Counted from the first letter of the stretch, positions 1 through 7,408 are shown. The stretch: 12,784 bases of DNA from Sulfurovum sp. (GCA_027066595.1 JAMONG010000107.1:1-12784), one strand, 5' to 3'. Translations and numbers: made by a program. Notes: generated by a model from the letters alone, not told the origin.

Positions 1-220
1 GTGTGGCTTTCCAGTCCATAGAACGAGGGTCATCCCCTTGTACATACTGTTTCATCTCTGAAAAATCCATACCCCGTCCACGTACTTTTGAGCCATGTCG
101 TCCAGAAAGTATGGAGTGTACAGGTTGTGAGGGTAAAAATGAGAAGCCTTTTGCCAAATAAGAAAACTTCATCAGTTCGTCTAATGTGACATAGACACCT
201 TCATTTGCATTATTTCGCAT
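1..220 (-). CDS. DUF58 domain protein, N-terminal part (cut by window edge)
   Basis: Reading the minus strand from ATG at 218-220 gives 73 in-frame codons that run off the left end. Residues 39-71 carry the DUF58 hallmark: SGRHGSKVRGRGMDF, then QGDDPRSMDWK, matching the family pattern G-R-G-x-[DE]-F...Y...GDDxRxIDW. DUF58 proteins are usually encoded directly after MoxR ATPases, and this one starts 8 bases after the moxR stop, so the two are almost certainly co-transcribed and translationally coupled. The biochemical role of DUF58 proteins is poorly defined; MoxR-DUF58-vWA (Bat-like) sets are thought to act in assembly or stress protection of envelope protein complexes. The start follows a weak AGG-containing leader that overlaps the end of moxR. 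Unusually for the family, there is no N-terminal hydrophobic pair before the motif, so this is the short, soluble-start form. Confidence 0.88.
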   Translation of the reverse strand, partial: MRNNANEGVYVTLDELMKFSYLAKGFSFLPSQPVHSILSGRHGSKVRGRGMDFSEMKQYVQGDDPRSMDWKAT

Positions 221-228
221 CTATAAAC

Positions 229-1200
229 CTAAGCGGGAATGGCTACAAGTTTTAAGATAAGCTCTATAATGTCATCGTTAGAAACGCGTTCAGACTGTGC
301 CGTGTAAGAGGAAGTAATACGGTGCCTAAAGACATCGTGTACCACTGCTCTTACATCTTCAGGTGTGGTAAAATCTCTACCTTGCATCCATGCATAGACA
401 CGTGAACACTGGTCTAGTCCAAGCGATGCTCTTGGGCTTACGCCTATGTCAATGTAGGACGCCAATGTGTCATCATACTCTTTGGGGTAACGTGTAGCAA
501 AGACAAGGTCTACAATATACTGTTCTACTGTAACAGAACTCTTTACCTTTGCTATCTCCTCACGTGCTGCAAATATCTGTGATTGTGGTATCTCTTCTAC
601 TGTATCTTCTTCTTTTCTACCAGATTTTTCTCCACGAACAAGCTTTATGACTGCTATCTCAGAAACTTTATCTGGATAAGTAATGTTTACATGCATCAAA
701 AACCTATCTTTTTGTGCTTCTGGTAGAGGGTACGTACCCTCTTGTTCTACAGGGTTTTGTGTTGCCATGACTATGAAAAGTTCAGGCATTTTGTGTGTTT
801 TACCTGCTACCGTTACCTGTCTCTCTTCCATTGCTTCAAGCATGGCTGCTTGTACTTTGGCAGGTGCTCTGTTTATCTCATCTGCTAAGATGATGTTACC
901 AAAGATAGGACCTTCCTCAAAGCGAAACTTATACTCACCACCCTCTTCATACATATTTTCACTTCCTGTCACATCTGAGGGAAGTAAATCAGGCGTAAAC
1001 TGTATACGAGAAAACTCGGACTCTATGGCATCTGCCATAGCTCTAACTGCTCTTGTCTTCGCAAGTCCAGGTAAACCCTCTACAAGTAAGTTACCATTTG
1101 CAAGTAACCCGATGATGAGACGTTCCACTATATTTTCTTGCCCGATGATAGAAGTATTCATCTTTTTTTGGAGTACTTGGATAGATTCGTGAGGGGTCAT
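229..1200 (-). CDS. MoxR-family AAA+ ATPase
   Basis: 323 residues, the normal length for a MoxR (AAA_3) ATPase. Walker A is GLPGLAKT (residues 42-49), Walker B is IILADEINR (103-111), sensor 1 is MATQNP (145-150), and the DRF arginine (R166) follows in the conserved PLPEAQKDRF stretch. The C-terminal third is the helical lid domain with the SPRASLGL sensor 2 region. These ATPases act as chaperone-like remodelling factors in the cytoplasm, often with DUF58 and von Willebrand A-domain partners; a DUF58 gene follows directly. The ATG start has a good AAGGA eight bases upstream. The gene lies 46 bases after the 1247-2041 gene with no visible terminator, so read-through from the HAD/barrel operon is possible, although moxR sets usually have their own promoter. 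Family assignment is secure; client and process are unknown. Confidence 0.96.
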   Translation of the reverse strand: MTPHESIQVLQKKMNTSIIGQENIVERLIIGLLANGNLLVEGLPGLAKTRAVRAMADAIESEFSRIQFTPDLLPSDVTGSENMYEEGGEYKFRFEEGPIFGNIILADEINRAPAKVQAAMLEAMEERQVTVAGKTHKMPELFIVMATQNPVEQEGTYPLPEAQKDRFLMHVNITYPDKVSEIAVIKLVRGEKSGRKEEDTVEEIPQSQIFAAREEIAKVKSSVTVEQYIVDLVFATRYPKEYDDTLASYIDIGVSPRASLGLDQCSRVYAWMQGRDFTTPEDVRAVVHDVFRHRITSSYTAQSERVSNDDIIELILKLVAIPA

Positions 1201-1246
1201 AGTTGTTCCTTGAAAATTATTGATTACTCATATACTTAAAGCTATT

Positions 1247-2041
1247 TTACTTAGGAAAAATAAAAGTAAAGAGCAGACGTACACCAAAACCTTCAGGTCC
1301 ATTAGTAGGTGCTTCTGCCCAATAAGTTACACCACCACCTACAGAAATAATTTGAGACCCTATCTTCATTACTTTAGTTACTACTAAGTTAACTGGTACA
1401 GTCCATTGTTCATTTTTCCAATCATAGGTACTTTCTGTGCTAAGTGCTATTGTCACTGCCTCTGGTGTAATATAGGTTAAGAATGGTTGTATAAATGTTT
1501 GATTAACATTAGTTGTTACAGTATCACTACCTGCAACTGACCAAATATGATTAAAGAGTCCACCATACGTCCATGGTCCATCTTGTTTTAGTGCTAACCC
1601 CGTAGGTCCCACTCCCCATTTTTTAGCACTTAAATCAGAGTCTGAGGGGAGTAGGAAAGCAGCTCCTGCACCCCAAATCCACCCATTTTCACTCAAAGCT
1701 TTAGGAGAAGCCCATACACTTTGTACTATGTCACCCACTACATTAATACGATCTTGACCCGCGATACCCGTATCTTTAGATATAAAAGGGATAATAGTAC
1801 GAGAAATAAGATTCCAGTCATCATTTAGCCCAAAGGGAATAACAGGCTGAACATTCATAAGCCATTGACTTCCTTCATCATTGGCTCCTATATTGGATTG
1901 ATAATTTCCTTGTATAGGAAGAGAAATCATTGCTGCTACTGGATTTGCCAATTTTTTAGCAACTTCTCCTGCATCTGAAGCAAAAAGTATTTGTCCACAC
2001 AGTAGATTGAGTAATAATGCTAATTTAATATTATAATTCAT
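1247..2041 (-). CDS. Outer-membrane transporter-like protein ('neuromedin U'-type family)
   Basis: 264 residues with a Sec signal peptide (hydrophobic core about residues 6-20, likely cleavage after ILFA-S). The mature protein has alternating, aromatic-rich beta segments and ends in ...LLFTFIFPK, consistent with an outer-membrane beta-barrel. From memory of the family, the series KLANPVAAMISLPIQ, NVQPVIPF, DWNLISRTIIPF, GDIVQS, LKQDGPWTYGGL, NHIWS and NQTFIQPFLTY marks the bacterial group often annotated 'neuromedin U' or 'transporter', related to the MetA-pathway phenol-degradation barrels (PF13557). No lipobox is present: the Cys near residue 15 follows Leu-Leu. It starts 10 bases after the HAD phosphatase stop with its own AAGGA, so they form an operon. 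Proximity to sulfatases suggests passage of an organic ester or its product, but the cargo is not known. The eukaryotic peptide name is a database artefact. Confidence 0.8.
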   Translation of the reverse strand: MNYNIKLALLLNLLCGQILFASDAGEVAKKLANPVAAMISLPIQGNYQSNIGANDEGSQWLMNVQPVIPFGLNDDWNLISRTIIPFISKDTGIAGQDRINVVGDIVQSVWASPKALSENGWIWGAGAAFLLPSDSDLSAKKWGVGPTGLALKQDGPWTYGGLFNHIWSVAGSDTVTTNVNQTFIQPFLTYITPEAVTIALSTESTYDWKNEQWTVPVNLVVTKVMKIGSQIISVGGGVTYWAEAPTNGPEGFGVRLLFTFIFPK

Positions 2042-2051
2042 AATTATTCCT

Positions 2052-3023
2052 TTACTTTTTCATCTCAAATGGATAAACAACTTTCCACTCTTTTTTCATA
2101 TCAACTATCGTCCAGTTATGCTCTTTTGCATAGTCTAAACCTTTATCTAGTTTACCCATATGAGACTCTCTATCATACGCCCACTCTCGTTTGTCATCGG
2201 TATGGTGTACGTAAAGCTGTAAAGTTTTATATTTTGGGTTTGCTTCTGTATATTGCATCATATCAAAATCACCATCAGAGTTACCAAAGGCAGCTACAGG
2301 TCTTTGACCTATATGGTAATGAATACCTACTGGTTTCCCTTCTTTGTCATCAACAAATTTAAGTTTTGGGACTCTTACAATTTGTTTATTTTCATATTTT
2401 ACCTCTATTTGTGACCCTATAATCTGATTTTGAGGTATACCATATACTTCCGATGCCCATGGACGCATAAAGTCGATACCACCACCAGAGACTATGAATG
2501 TTTTAAAATCATTCTCACGTAAATAGTTTAAAAGTTCTAACATTGGTTGAAATACAAGTTCTGAGTACAATACATGTTTAGTCGGATGTTTTGCTGTTTT
2601 AATCCAGTCTATGACTACCGCATCAAACTCTTCATCACTCATACCTGTATGTGTAGCCATGATGAGTTTAGATACTCCTTCTTCACCCGATGCCATCACT
2701 GTTTTCATATCACCTTCCAATACTGCTTTGAAGGGCTGGGTATTTTTCCACTCAGGATGCATAGAAGAGAGAGCTTTCACTCTGTCTATAGCAAAAAAGA
2801 ATTGAAAATAAACAGGTTGTTCAGACCAAAGTGTCCCATCATTATCAAATACAGCAATACGGTCTTTCATTGGAATAAAATCTGTACTGTTTTTATCTGT
2901 CACAGCATTCACATAGTTCATAATACTGGTTTTTGACTTACCCTCATTCCATGTCGGAAGCATCTCTGTTGCATGAAGAAAGAAAGTAAAAAGTAATGAG
3001 AGGGTAAAAAATATTTTTAACAT
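2052..3023 (-). CDS. Secreted HAD-superfamily phosphatase (phosphoserine phosphatase-like)
   Basis: 323 residues. An N-terminal signal peptide (about residues 1-18, LLFTFFLHA) places the enzyme in the periplasm. All four HAD motifs are visible: motif I AVFDNDGT with nucleophile D60 and acid D62, motif II FIVSGGG with S179, a conserved lysine region near K230 (DDKEGKP), and motif IV AFGNSDGDFDM with D250, D252 and D254. The long cap insertion between motifs I and II is of the PF12710 type. It is therefore expected to hydrolyse a phosphomonoester with Mg2+. It heads the run with the 1247-2041 barrel and lies downstream of a sulfatase, so it may work on the same compound or on a product of it. 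AAGG precedes the ATG by seven bases. A TATAAT box and a hairpin-rich leader lie upstream. Substrate unknown. Confidence 0.9.
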   Translation of the reverse strand: MLKIFFTLSLLFTFFLHATEMLPTWNEGKSKTSIMNYVNAVTDKNSTDFIPMKDRIAVFDNDGTLWSEQPVYFQFFFAIDRVKALSSMHPEWKNTQPFKAVLEGDMKTVMASGEEGVSKLIMATHTGMSDEEFDAVVIDWIKTAKHPTKHVLYSELVFQPMLELLNYLRENDFKTFIVSGGGIDFMRPWASEVYGIPQNQIIGSQIEVKYENKQIVRVPKLKFVDDKEGKPVGIHYHIGQRPVAAFGNSDGDFDMMQYTEANPKYKTLQLYVHHTDDKREWAYDRESHMGKLDKGLDYAKEHNWTIVDMKKEWKVVYPFEMKK

Positions 3024-3046
3024 AATATAGCCTTAATTTATTAGTG

Positions 3047-3074
3047 TATAAAATCCACCATTATGGATTTTATA
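3047..3074 (-). promoter_or_regulatory. Strong hairpin in the leader of the HAD phosphatase gene
   Basis: ATAAAATCCA (3048-3057) and TGGATTTTAT (3064-3073) are perfect inverted repeats around a 6-base loop, extended to 11 pairs by T3047/A3074. It ends 12 bases before the AAGG ribosome binding site of the phosphatase gene. No T-run follows on the minus strand, so it is not a typical terminator. A smaller hairpin, CTTCC-AAA-GGAAG (3079-3091), lies just upstream. It may stabilise the mRNA or influence translation. Confidence 0.5.
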
Positions 3075-3118
3075 TACCCTTCCAAAGGAAGAGTCTTTTA
3101 GTAAAGTAGCAAGTTTTC

Positions 3119-3124
3119 ATTATA
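3119..3124 (-). promoter_or_regulatory. Candidate -10 box of the HAD phosphatase operon
   Basis: The minus strand reads TTTAGATATAATGAAAAC here, a perfect TATAAT preceded by T-rich sequence, the usual form in Campylobacterota, where -35 boxes are weak. It would start a transcript near 3112 with a leader of about 88 bases. The 5-bp hairpin at 3134-3147 lies between this box and the preceding sulfatase gene. Prediction from sequence only. Confidence 0.5.
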
Positions 3125-3133
3125 TCTAAATAA

Positions 3134-3147
3134 CTGGGATAACCCAG
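3134..3147 (-). terminator. Weak hairpin after the 3170-4678 sulfatase
   Basis: CTGGG and CCCAG form a perfect 5-bp GC-rich stem around a 4-base loop, 22 bases past the sulfatase stop. On the minus strand it is followed by TTATTTAGATAT, T-rich but without a real run. It could be a leaky terminator of the barrel-sulfatase operon. Because it lies just upstream of the TATAAT at 3119-3124, it could instead be an operator. Confidence 0.4.
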
Positions 3148-3169
3148 CTATTAGATTGCTAATTTAACA

Positions 3170-4678
3170 CTAATCATTTGGTATGAAACTAGTAGGTCCT
3201 TGGCGTGGAGGAAATGTTTTAAACGTTGCCATAAATTCACTAACAAGTGCAGTCATTGGTGAAAGTAAGAACATACGACGGTTAATCCAGTTATCATAAT
3301 ATGATGATTCTTCTGGTGTCATTTCAAACGGGTCTGCAAGTATATCAATCACCATTGGTGCTTTACGCTTTTCTTGAGAGAGAAGCCATGCATCAAATCC
3401 AGGATGGTTTTGAGTAGAAAAATTGAATTTATATGCTTTGTGACGTACAGCACCCAATGAACCATCATCTACAAAAGCAAAGAATGAATCTCTCGGTCCC
3501 GATTTTGCCTCACCTTTTAGGTAAGGTAAAAAGTTATATCCATCAAGATGAACTTTATACGTTGCGTTTCCTACTTTATAACCTTTGAGTAGTTTTTCTT
3601 TGATGTTTGGTTCCTCAGCAGCAGCTAACAATGTAGGTAGTGCATCTTCGAGTGAAAAGATTTCGTTAGATACTTGATGTGCTTTGATTTTACCAGGCCA
3701 GCGTAACATAAATGGAACACGAATACCACCCTCCCAAGTTGAAGCTTTTTCACCACGGAAAGGACTTGTCCCACCTTGTGGCCAAGCATACTTTTCTGCA
3801 CCGTTGTCTGTAGTATAGATAACAATCGTGTTATCTTTAATACCTAAATTATCTATTTTCTTTAAGATTTCTCCTACCTGACCATCATGTTCTACCATAC
3901 CATCAGCGTAGATACCTCTACCCGTTACACCTTGAGACTCTTTTTTAAGGTGAATGAACTTATGCATACGACTTGGACAGTACCAAAGGAAAAATGGTTT
4001 ATTTGCTTTATGTTGACGTTCCATAAAGTCCATCGCTGCAGTAAGAAATTCTGTATCAATCGTTTCCATTCTTTTTTTCGTTAATGGACCTGTATCTTCA
4101 ATCTTACCATCAGAAGAAGATTGAATGACCCCACGAGGACCATACTTCTTTAAAAACTCTGGGTCTTTAGGATAGTCAGGGTTTTCAGGTTCTTCCTCAG
4201 CATTGAGGTGGTAAAGATTTCCAAAAAATTCATCAAAACCGTGATTGGTAGGTAAATGCTCATCTCTGTCACCTAAATGGTTTTTACCAAACTGACCTGT
4301 AGCATAACCAAGAGGCTTTAAGAGTTCTGCAATAGTTGGATCTTCTTTTTGCAAGCCAAGTGTATCACCTGGCATACCAATTTTAAGCAACCCTGTACGT
4401 TTAGGCGACTGTCCTGTGATAAAAGCAGCACGACCCGCAGTACAACTCTGCTGTCCATAGGCATCCGTAAACATCATACCATCATGTGCAATACTGTCGA
4501 TATTGGGTGTTTTATACCCCAACATACCGTGGTTGTAAACACTGGTGTTGTACCAACCTATATCATCCGCCATAATAACAAGTATATTTGGTTTCTTAGC
4601 CATCACTTGCGTTGGTATAGCAAGCGTTGCAACACCAAGGCTTAAAGCCAAAAGTAGTTTTGAAGTTGTTTTTGTCAT
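3170..4678 (-). CDS. Secreted type I sulfatase (arylsulfatase-like), paralogue 1
   Basis: 502 residues. A signal peptide ends at VMA (residue 27), so the enzyme is periplasmic or exported. The sulfatase fold of the alkaline phosphatase superfamily is clear: metal-binding D38-D39 in VIMADDIG, catalytic Cys79 in SCTAGR (to be converted to formylglycine), K132 and H134 in GKNHLG, H239 in RMHK, D291-N292 in TTDNG, and K311 in RGEK. The signature is C-T-A-G-R rather than the classic C-x-P-S-R. It is collinear with the 5784-7331 paralogue through about residue 330, but ends soon after FPPRQGPTSF, missing the last helix the paralogue has. It follows the 4721-5671 barrel by 42 bases and has its own AAAGGA, so it is the second gene of that operon. 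It likely cleaves sulfate from an organic sulfate ester. The substrate is not predictable, and a related ester such as a phosphonate monoester is possible. Confidence 0.93.
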   Translation of the reverse strand: MTKTTSKLLLALSLGVATLAIPTQVMAKKPNILVIMADDIGWYNTSVYNHGMLGYKTPNIDSIAHDGMMFTDAYGQQSCTAGRAAFITGQSPKRTGLLKIGMPGDTLGLQKEDPTIAELLKPLGYATGQFGKNHLGDRDEHLPTNHGFDEFFGNLYHLNAEEEPENPDYPKDPEFLKKYGPRGVIQSSSDGKIEDTGPLTKKRMETIDTEFLTAAMDFMERQHKANKPFFLWYCPSRMHKFIHLKKESQGVTGRGIYADGMVEHDGQVGEILKKIDNLGIKDNTIVIYTTDNGAEKYAWPQGGTSPFRGEKASTWEGGIRVPFMLRWPGKIKAHQVSNEIFSLEDALPTLLAAAEEPNIKEKLLKGYKVGNATYKVHLDGYNFLPYLKGEAKSGPRDSFFAFVDDGSLGAVRHKAYKFNFSTQNHPGFDAWLLSQEKRKAPMVIDILADPFEMTPEESSYYDNWINRRMFLLSPMTALVSEFMATFKTFPPRQGPTSFIPND

Positions 4679-4720
4679 ATTTTTCCTTTAATTTTCATTA
4701 CTGGTTATCTTAACTATTGA

Positions 4721-5671
4721 TTAAAATAAATATTTACCCGTTACCCTAAACATAGAACCATCTTGACTATGTTCATTATTGCTTACAATTTCTCCATAAC
4801 TTAGTGTCATACCAATCGTTGGAGAGAAAAATGCTCCTAAAGACACCCCAAGCCCTAGTGAACGTTGAGAGTTATCTTTATCTAAGCCATTGACTGTTGT
4901 TTCACCACCTGTTGTATACATAGCATCTACACTTCCCCACAGCATCATATTAAAATCATGTGTTACATGAGCTTCCAATCTATAAAGAGGTGCTTGTTCC
5001 AATAAAGCGTCATCATTGTCGGTAAAGAAAGTAACACTTGGTTGTACTTCTAAAGAAGTAGTATTCCCAGGACCTGTACTAAAAAAATGCATAATAGGTG
5101 CCCCTACTCTAAATGACCATCGGTTTGTACCTATATTTATAGACTTATCTGCATCATACTCTCCTGTTGGAGCAGTCACTGCAACAAGTAAGTCAACAAT
5201 CGTTTCTGGCGTATAAGATGCAAAATCTTTCTGAGCATAAGCAGGTGCACCCATAAGTGAAAAGACACCCATAACCGTAATGTCACCTAACCCAGAACTT
5301 TCACCTTGTAATGCAGGGATATTTCCCAAGCTAGCATCCACTTTAGCCCCAGGAACAATAACCGATATTGATCCAAGGTTTCCTCCAACAGAGATGGCTC
5401 TTGTGTACATTAGAGCATAGATATCAGTATTAAATTTAGCATCAGGCACAACCAGTGAATTATCAAATCCATAATTAGAATCAATGTTAAAATACATAGG
5501 TGTAATCACATTTGTATCTACTGGTACAGCCCAGAAAACTCTTGGCCCATCACCCGCAGCATATATCTTCGTTGTCCCCAAGATAAAAGTAGTTAATACC
5601 ATCCCTACAACAGAATACTTTTTAAGATTCAACATTTTCTGCCTCACTGTACTAAATTTTATTCTTGTCAT
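4721..5671 (-). CDS. Predicted outer-membrane beta-barrel transporter (phenol MetA-type family)
   Basis: 316 residues from the upstream ATG (AAGGG eight bases before it). An in-frame ATG at codon 13 with GAGG upstream gives a more normal signal peptide (hydrophobic VVGMVLTTFILG, cleavage near IYA-AGD), so the true start may be 5635. The mature part alternates beta segments and turns (GLGDITVMG, VDLLVAVTAPTGEYD, RWSFRVGAP, TTSLEVQPSVTFF, LGLGVSLGAFF) and ends in aromatic GKYLF, the C-terminal Phe typical of outer-membrane barrels recognised by BamA. From memory the GLGDI and APTGxY elements match the PF13557 (Phenol_MetA_deg) transporter family. It precedes a sulfatase by 42 bases and follows another after a terminator, so a role in passage of the sulfatase substrate or product is a fair inference. 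Cargo unknown. Confidence 0.82.
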   Translation of the reverse strand: MTRIKFSTVRQKMLNLKKYSVVGMVLTTFILGTTKIYAAGDGPRVFWAVPVDTNVITPMYFNIDSNYGFDNSLVVPDAKFNTDIYALMYTRAISVGGNLGSISVIVPGAKVDASLGNIPALQGESSGLGDITVMGVFSLMGAPAYAQKDFASYTPETIVDLLVAVTAPTGEYDADKSINIGTNRWSFRVGAPIMHFFSTGPGNTTSLEVQPSVTFFTDNDDALLEQAPLYRLEAHVTHDFNMMLWGSVDAMYTTGGETTVNGLDKDNSQRSLGLGVSLGAFFSPTIGMTLSYGEIVSNNEHSQDGSMFRVTGKYLF

Positions 5672-5728
5672 ATTTTTTCCCTTATTTATTTGATTATTTT
5701 AAACACACCGTAATACACTTAAAACAAT

Positions 5729-5767
5729 CAAAAAAATGACTCCAAGAAATTACTCCCTTAGAGTCAT
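5729..5767 (-). terminator. Rho-independent terminator of the 5784-7331 sulfatase
   Basis: TGACTCCAAG (5737-5746) pairs with CTTAGAGTCA (5757-5766) with a single C/A mismatch and a 10-base loop; A5736/T5767 extends it. On the minus strand seven T residues follow at once (5736 down to 5730). It begins 17 bases past the sulfatase stop. This separates that gene from the barrel-sulfatase operon downstream. Confidence 0.85.
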
Positions 5768-5783
5768 GTGTTTATATCAGAAT

Positions 5784-7331
5784 CTACTTTGCAGTAGGTG
5801 CTGATAGTTTTTTCATCACATCATCAAGGTTGAATGATGCTGCTTCTTGTCTTGGTGGGAACTCTTTAAAGGTTGAAAGGAACTTACCTACAATCGCTTT
5901 TGCACCATATAACATATAAACACGAGAGAGCATCCAGTCATAGTATGTATTTGAAGTTAACATTGCTTTCTCATATGGATCTCTACGAAGGTTTGTAACC
6001 AGAGGTACTCTAAGTTCAGTGAATGGTTCCATCCATGCTCTAAAGCCAGCATCATGTTTTTGCTCTAAGAAAGTTGCTTTCCAGTCACCATAACGCACAG
6101 CTGCACAATCACCATCATCGGTAAAGTAAATAATCTCTTTACGTGGTCCCTCTTTTGCTTCACCTGTAAGGAATGGTAAGAAGTTATAACCATCAAGGTG
6201 TACTTTATATTCACGATTTATCGCTTTTACACTACCTTTTAGAAGGTCTTCTTTGATGTGATTATTTCCAGCGACTGCTAAGAATGTTGGTAACCAATCC
6301 ATATGGTGCATAATCTCATTTGACCAAGTTCCTGGCTTAATGTGACCTGGCCATTTAACCATAGCAGGTACTCTCCATCCACCTTCCCAGTTTGTATTTT
6401 TTTCAGATCTAAATGGTGTCATCCCCGCATCTGGCCAAGTATTCATGTGTGGTCCATTGTCTGTAGAGTAAAATACTAGAGTATTGTCTGCTACTTTTAA
6501 GTCATCAAGTTTTTTAAGAAAAAGTCCAATATGTCTATCATGTTCTACCATTCCATCAGAGTATTCATCTTGCCCAGAAATACCTCTAAGTTCTTTCTTT
6601 ACATGGGTTCTAAAGTGCATACGTGTACCACTCCACCAAATGAAGAAAGGCTTATCTGCTTTTACTTGACGTTCCATAAAGTCTAACGCTGCTGCTACAG
6701 TCTCATCATCTACAGTCTCCATACGTTTTTTAGTGAGTGGTCCTGTATCTTCTATTTTCCCATCTGCAAACGAATGGATAACCCCTCTAGGTCCAAACTG
6801 TTTTCTAAATGCTGGATCTTTAGGGTAATCTAAATTTTCAGGCTCTTCTTCTGCATTTAAATGATAAAGATTTCCAAAAAATTCATCAAAACCATTATTG
6901 GTAGGAAGCATTGCATCTTTGTCACCTAAGTGATTTTTACCAAACTGTCCTGTGGCATACCCTTCAGCTTTAAGTAGACCAGCAATCGTTGGATCTTCTA
7001 TTTGCATACCTTGATCAGCCCCAGGAATCCCAACTTTAGAAAGTCCTGTACGTAAAACACTTTGTCCCATAATAAATGTAGAACGACCTGCCGTACATGA
7101 TTGCTCACCATAATAATCTGTAAATGTCATACCCTCTTGTGCAATGCTGTCTATATTAGGTGTCTTATATCCCATCAGTCCATGTGTGAAATGACTAATA
7201 TTTGATTGACCGATATCATCACCCCAAATAACTAAAATATTTGGTTTATCAGCTGCCATTACTTGAGTTGGTACTGCTACAGTAGCAAGACCTAGACCCA
7301 AAGCAAGTAAGAACTTTGTACTTTTTTTCAT
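5784..7331 (-). CDS. Secreted type I sulfatase (arylsulfatase-like), paralogue 2
   Basis: 515 residues with a signal peptide ending at VMA (about residue 26). Active-site residues fall at the same numbers as in the 3170-4678 paralogue: D38-D39 (WGDDIG), Cys79 in SCTAGR, K132 and H134 (GKNHLG), H239 (RMHF), D291-N292 (STDNG) and K311 (RSEK). The C-terminus carries the family's FKEFPPRQEAASFNLDDVM tail. It should act in the periplasm on a sulfate ester after formylglycine maturation; no maturase gene (FGE or anSME) is in the window. Residues around the pocket differ from the paralogue (GQSNIS against GWYNTS; WWSGTR against WYCPSR; TDNGPHMNTW against TDNGAEKYAW), suggesting a different substrate. 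AAGGA precedes the ATG. It has its own terminator, and its promoter carries the 18-base box shared with the araC-DUF2092 promoter, so AraC control is likely. Confidence 0.94.
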   Translation of the reverse strand: MKKSTKFLLALGLGLATVAVPTQVMAADKPNILVIWGDDIGQSNISHFTHGLMGYKTPNIDSIAQEGMTFTDYYGEQSCTAGRSTFIMGQSVLRTGLSKVGIPGADQGMQIEDPTIAGLLKAEGYATGQFGKNHLGDKDAMLPTNNGFDEFFGNLYHLNAEEEPENLDYPKDPAFRKQFGPRGVIHSFADGKIEDTGPLTKKRMETVDDETVAAALDFMERQVKADKPFFIWWSGTRMHFRTHVKKELRGISGQDEYSDGMVEHDRHIGLFLKKLDDLKVADNTLVFYSTDNGPHMNTWPDAGMTPFRSEKNTNWEGGWRVPAMVKWPGHIKPGTWSNEIMHHMDWLPTFLAVAGNNHIKEDLLKGSVKAINREYKVHLDGYNFLPFLTGEAKEGPRKEIIYFTDDGDCAAVRYGDWKATFLEQKHDAGFRAWMEPFTELRVPLVTNLRRDPYEKAMLTSNTYYDWMLSRVYMLYGAKAIVGKFLSTFKEFPPRQEAASFNLDDVMKKLSAPTAK

Positions 7332-7361
7332 ATTTTTATCCTTATAATATATTAAGCAATA

Positions 7362-7408
7362 AGTATATCTATAAAAAAATGTGAGTCTACTTTATTAGAT
7401 TTCCGACA
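7362..7408 (-). promoter_or_regulatory. Sulfatase promoter with shared 18-base activator box
   Basis: The minus strand holds the box TGTCGGAAATCTAATAAA (7408 down to 7391), then 23 bases, then TATACT (7367-7362) as -10 box, giving a start near 7355 and a leader of about 24 bases. The -35 position reads TAGACT (4 of 6 to consensus) and abuts the box, where an AraC-type activator would contact RNA polymerase. The same box with the same 23-base spacing occurs at 8863-8909. Regulator identity is inferred from adjacency. Confidence 0.72.

Noticed and set aside
683..1192. Plus-strand open frame of 169 codons opposite moxR
   Set aside because: It is fully antisense to a MoxR gene with all catalytic motifs, its translation is Ser/Cys-rich without domain signs, and it has no convincing ribosome binding site.
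1990..2005. Possible lipoprotein signal (LLCG) in the 1247-2041 product
   Set aside because: The residue before Cys is Leu, not Gly/Ala/Ser, and a normal signal peptidase I site (ILFA-S) follows; the mature part looks like a barrel.
2069..2936. Plus-strand open frames opposite the HAD phosphatase gene
   Set aside because: Low-complexity His/Tyr/Phe/Cys-rich translations typical of antisense frames; the minus strand holds the intact HAD motifs.
2581..2957. GTCGGA matches as extra copies of the 18-base box
   Set aside because: Only the six-base core matches, inside the HAD coding region; the rest of the box is absent.
5672..5728. Promoter for the 4721-5671 barrel gene
   Set aside because: A promoter is expected here after the terminator, and TAAAAT-like sequence exists, but no -10/-35 pair stands out and the 18-base box is absent.
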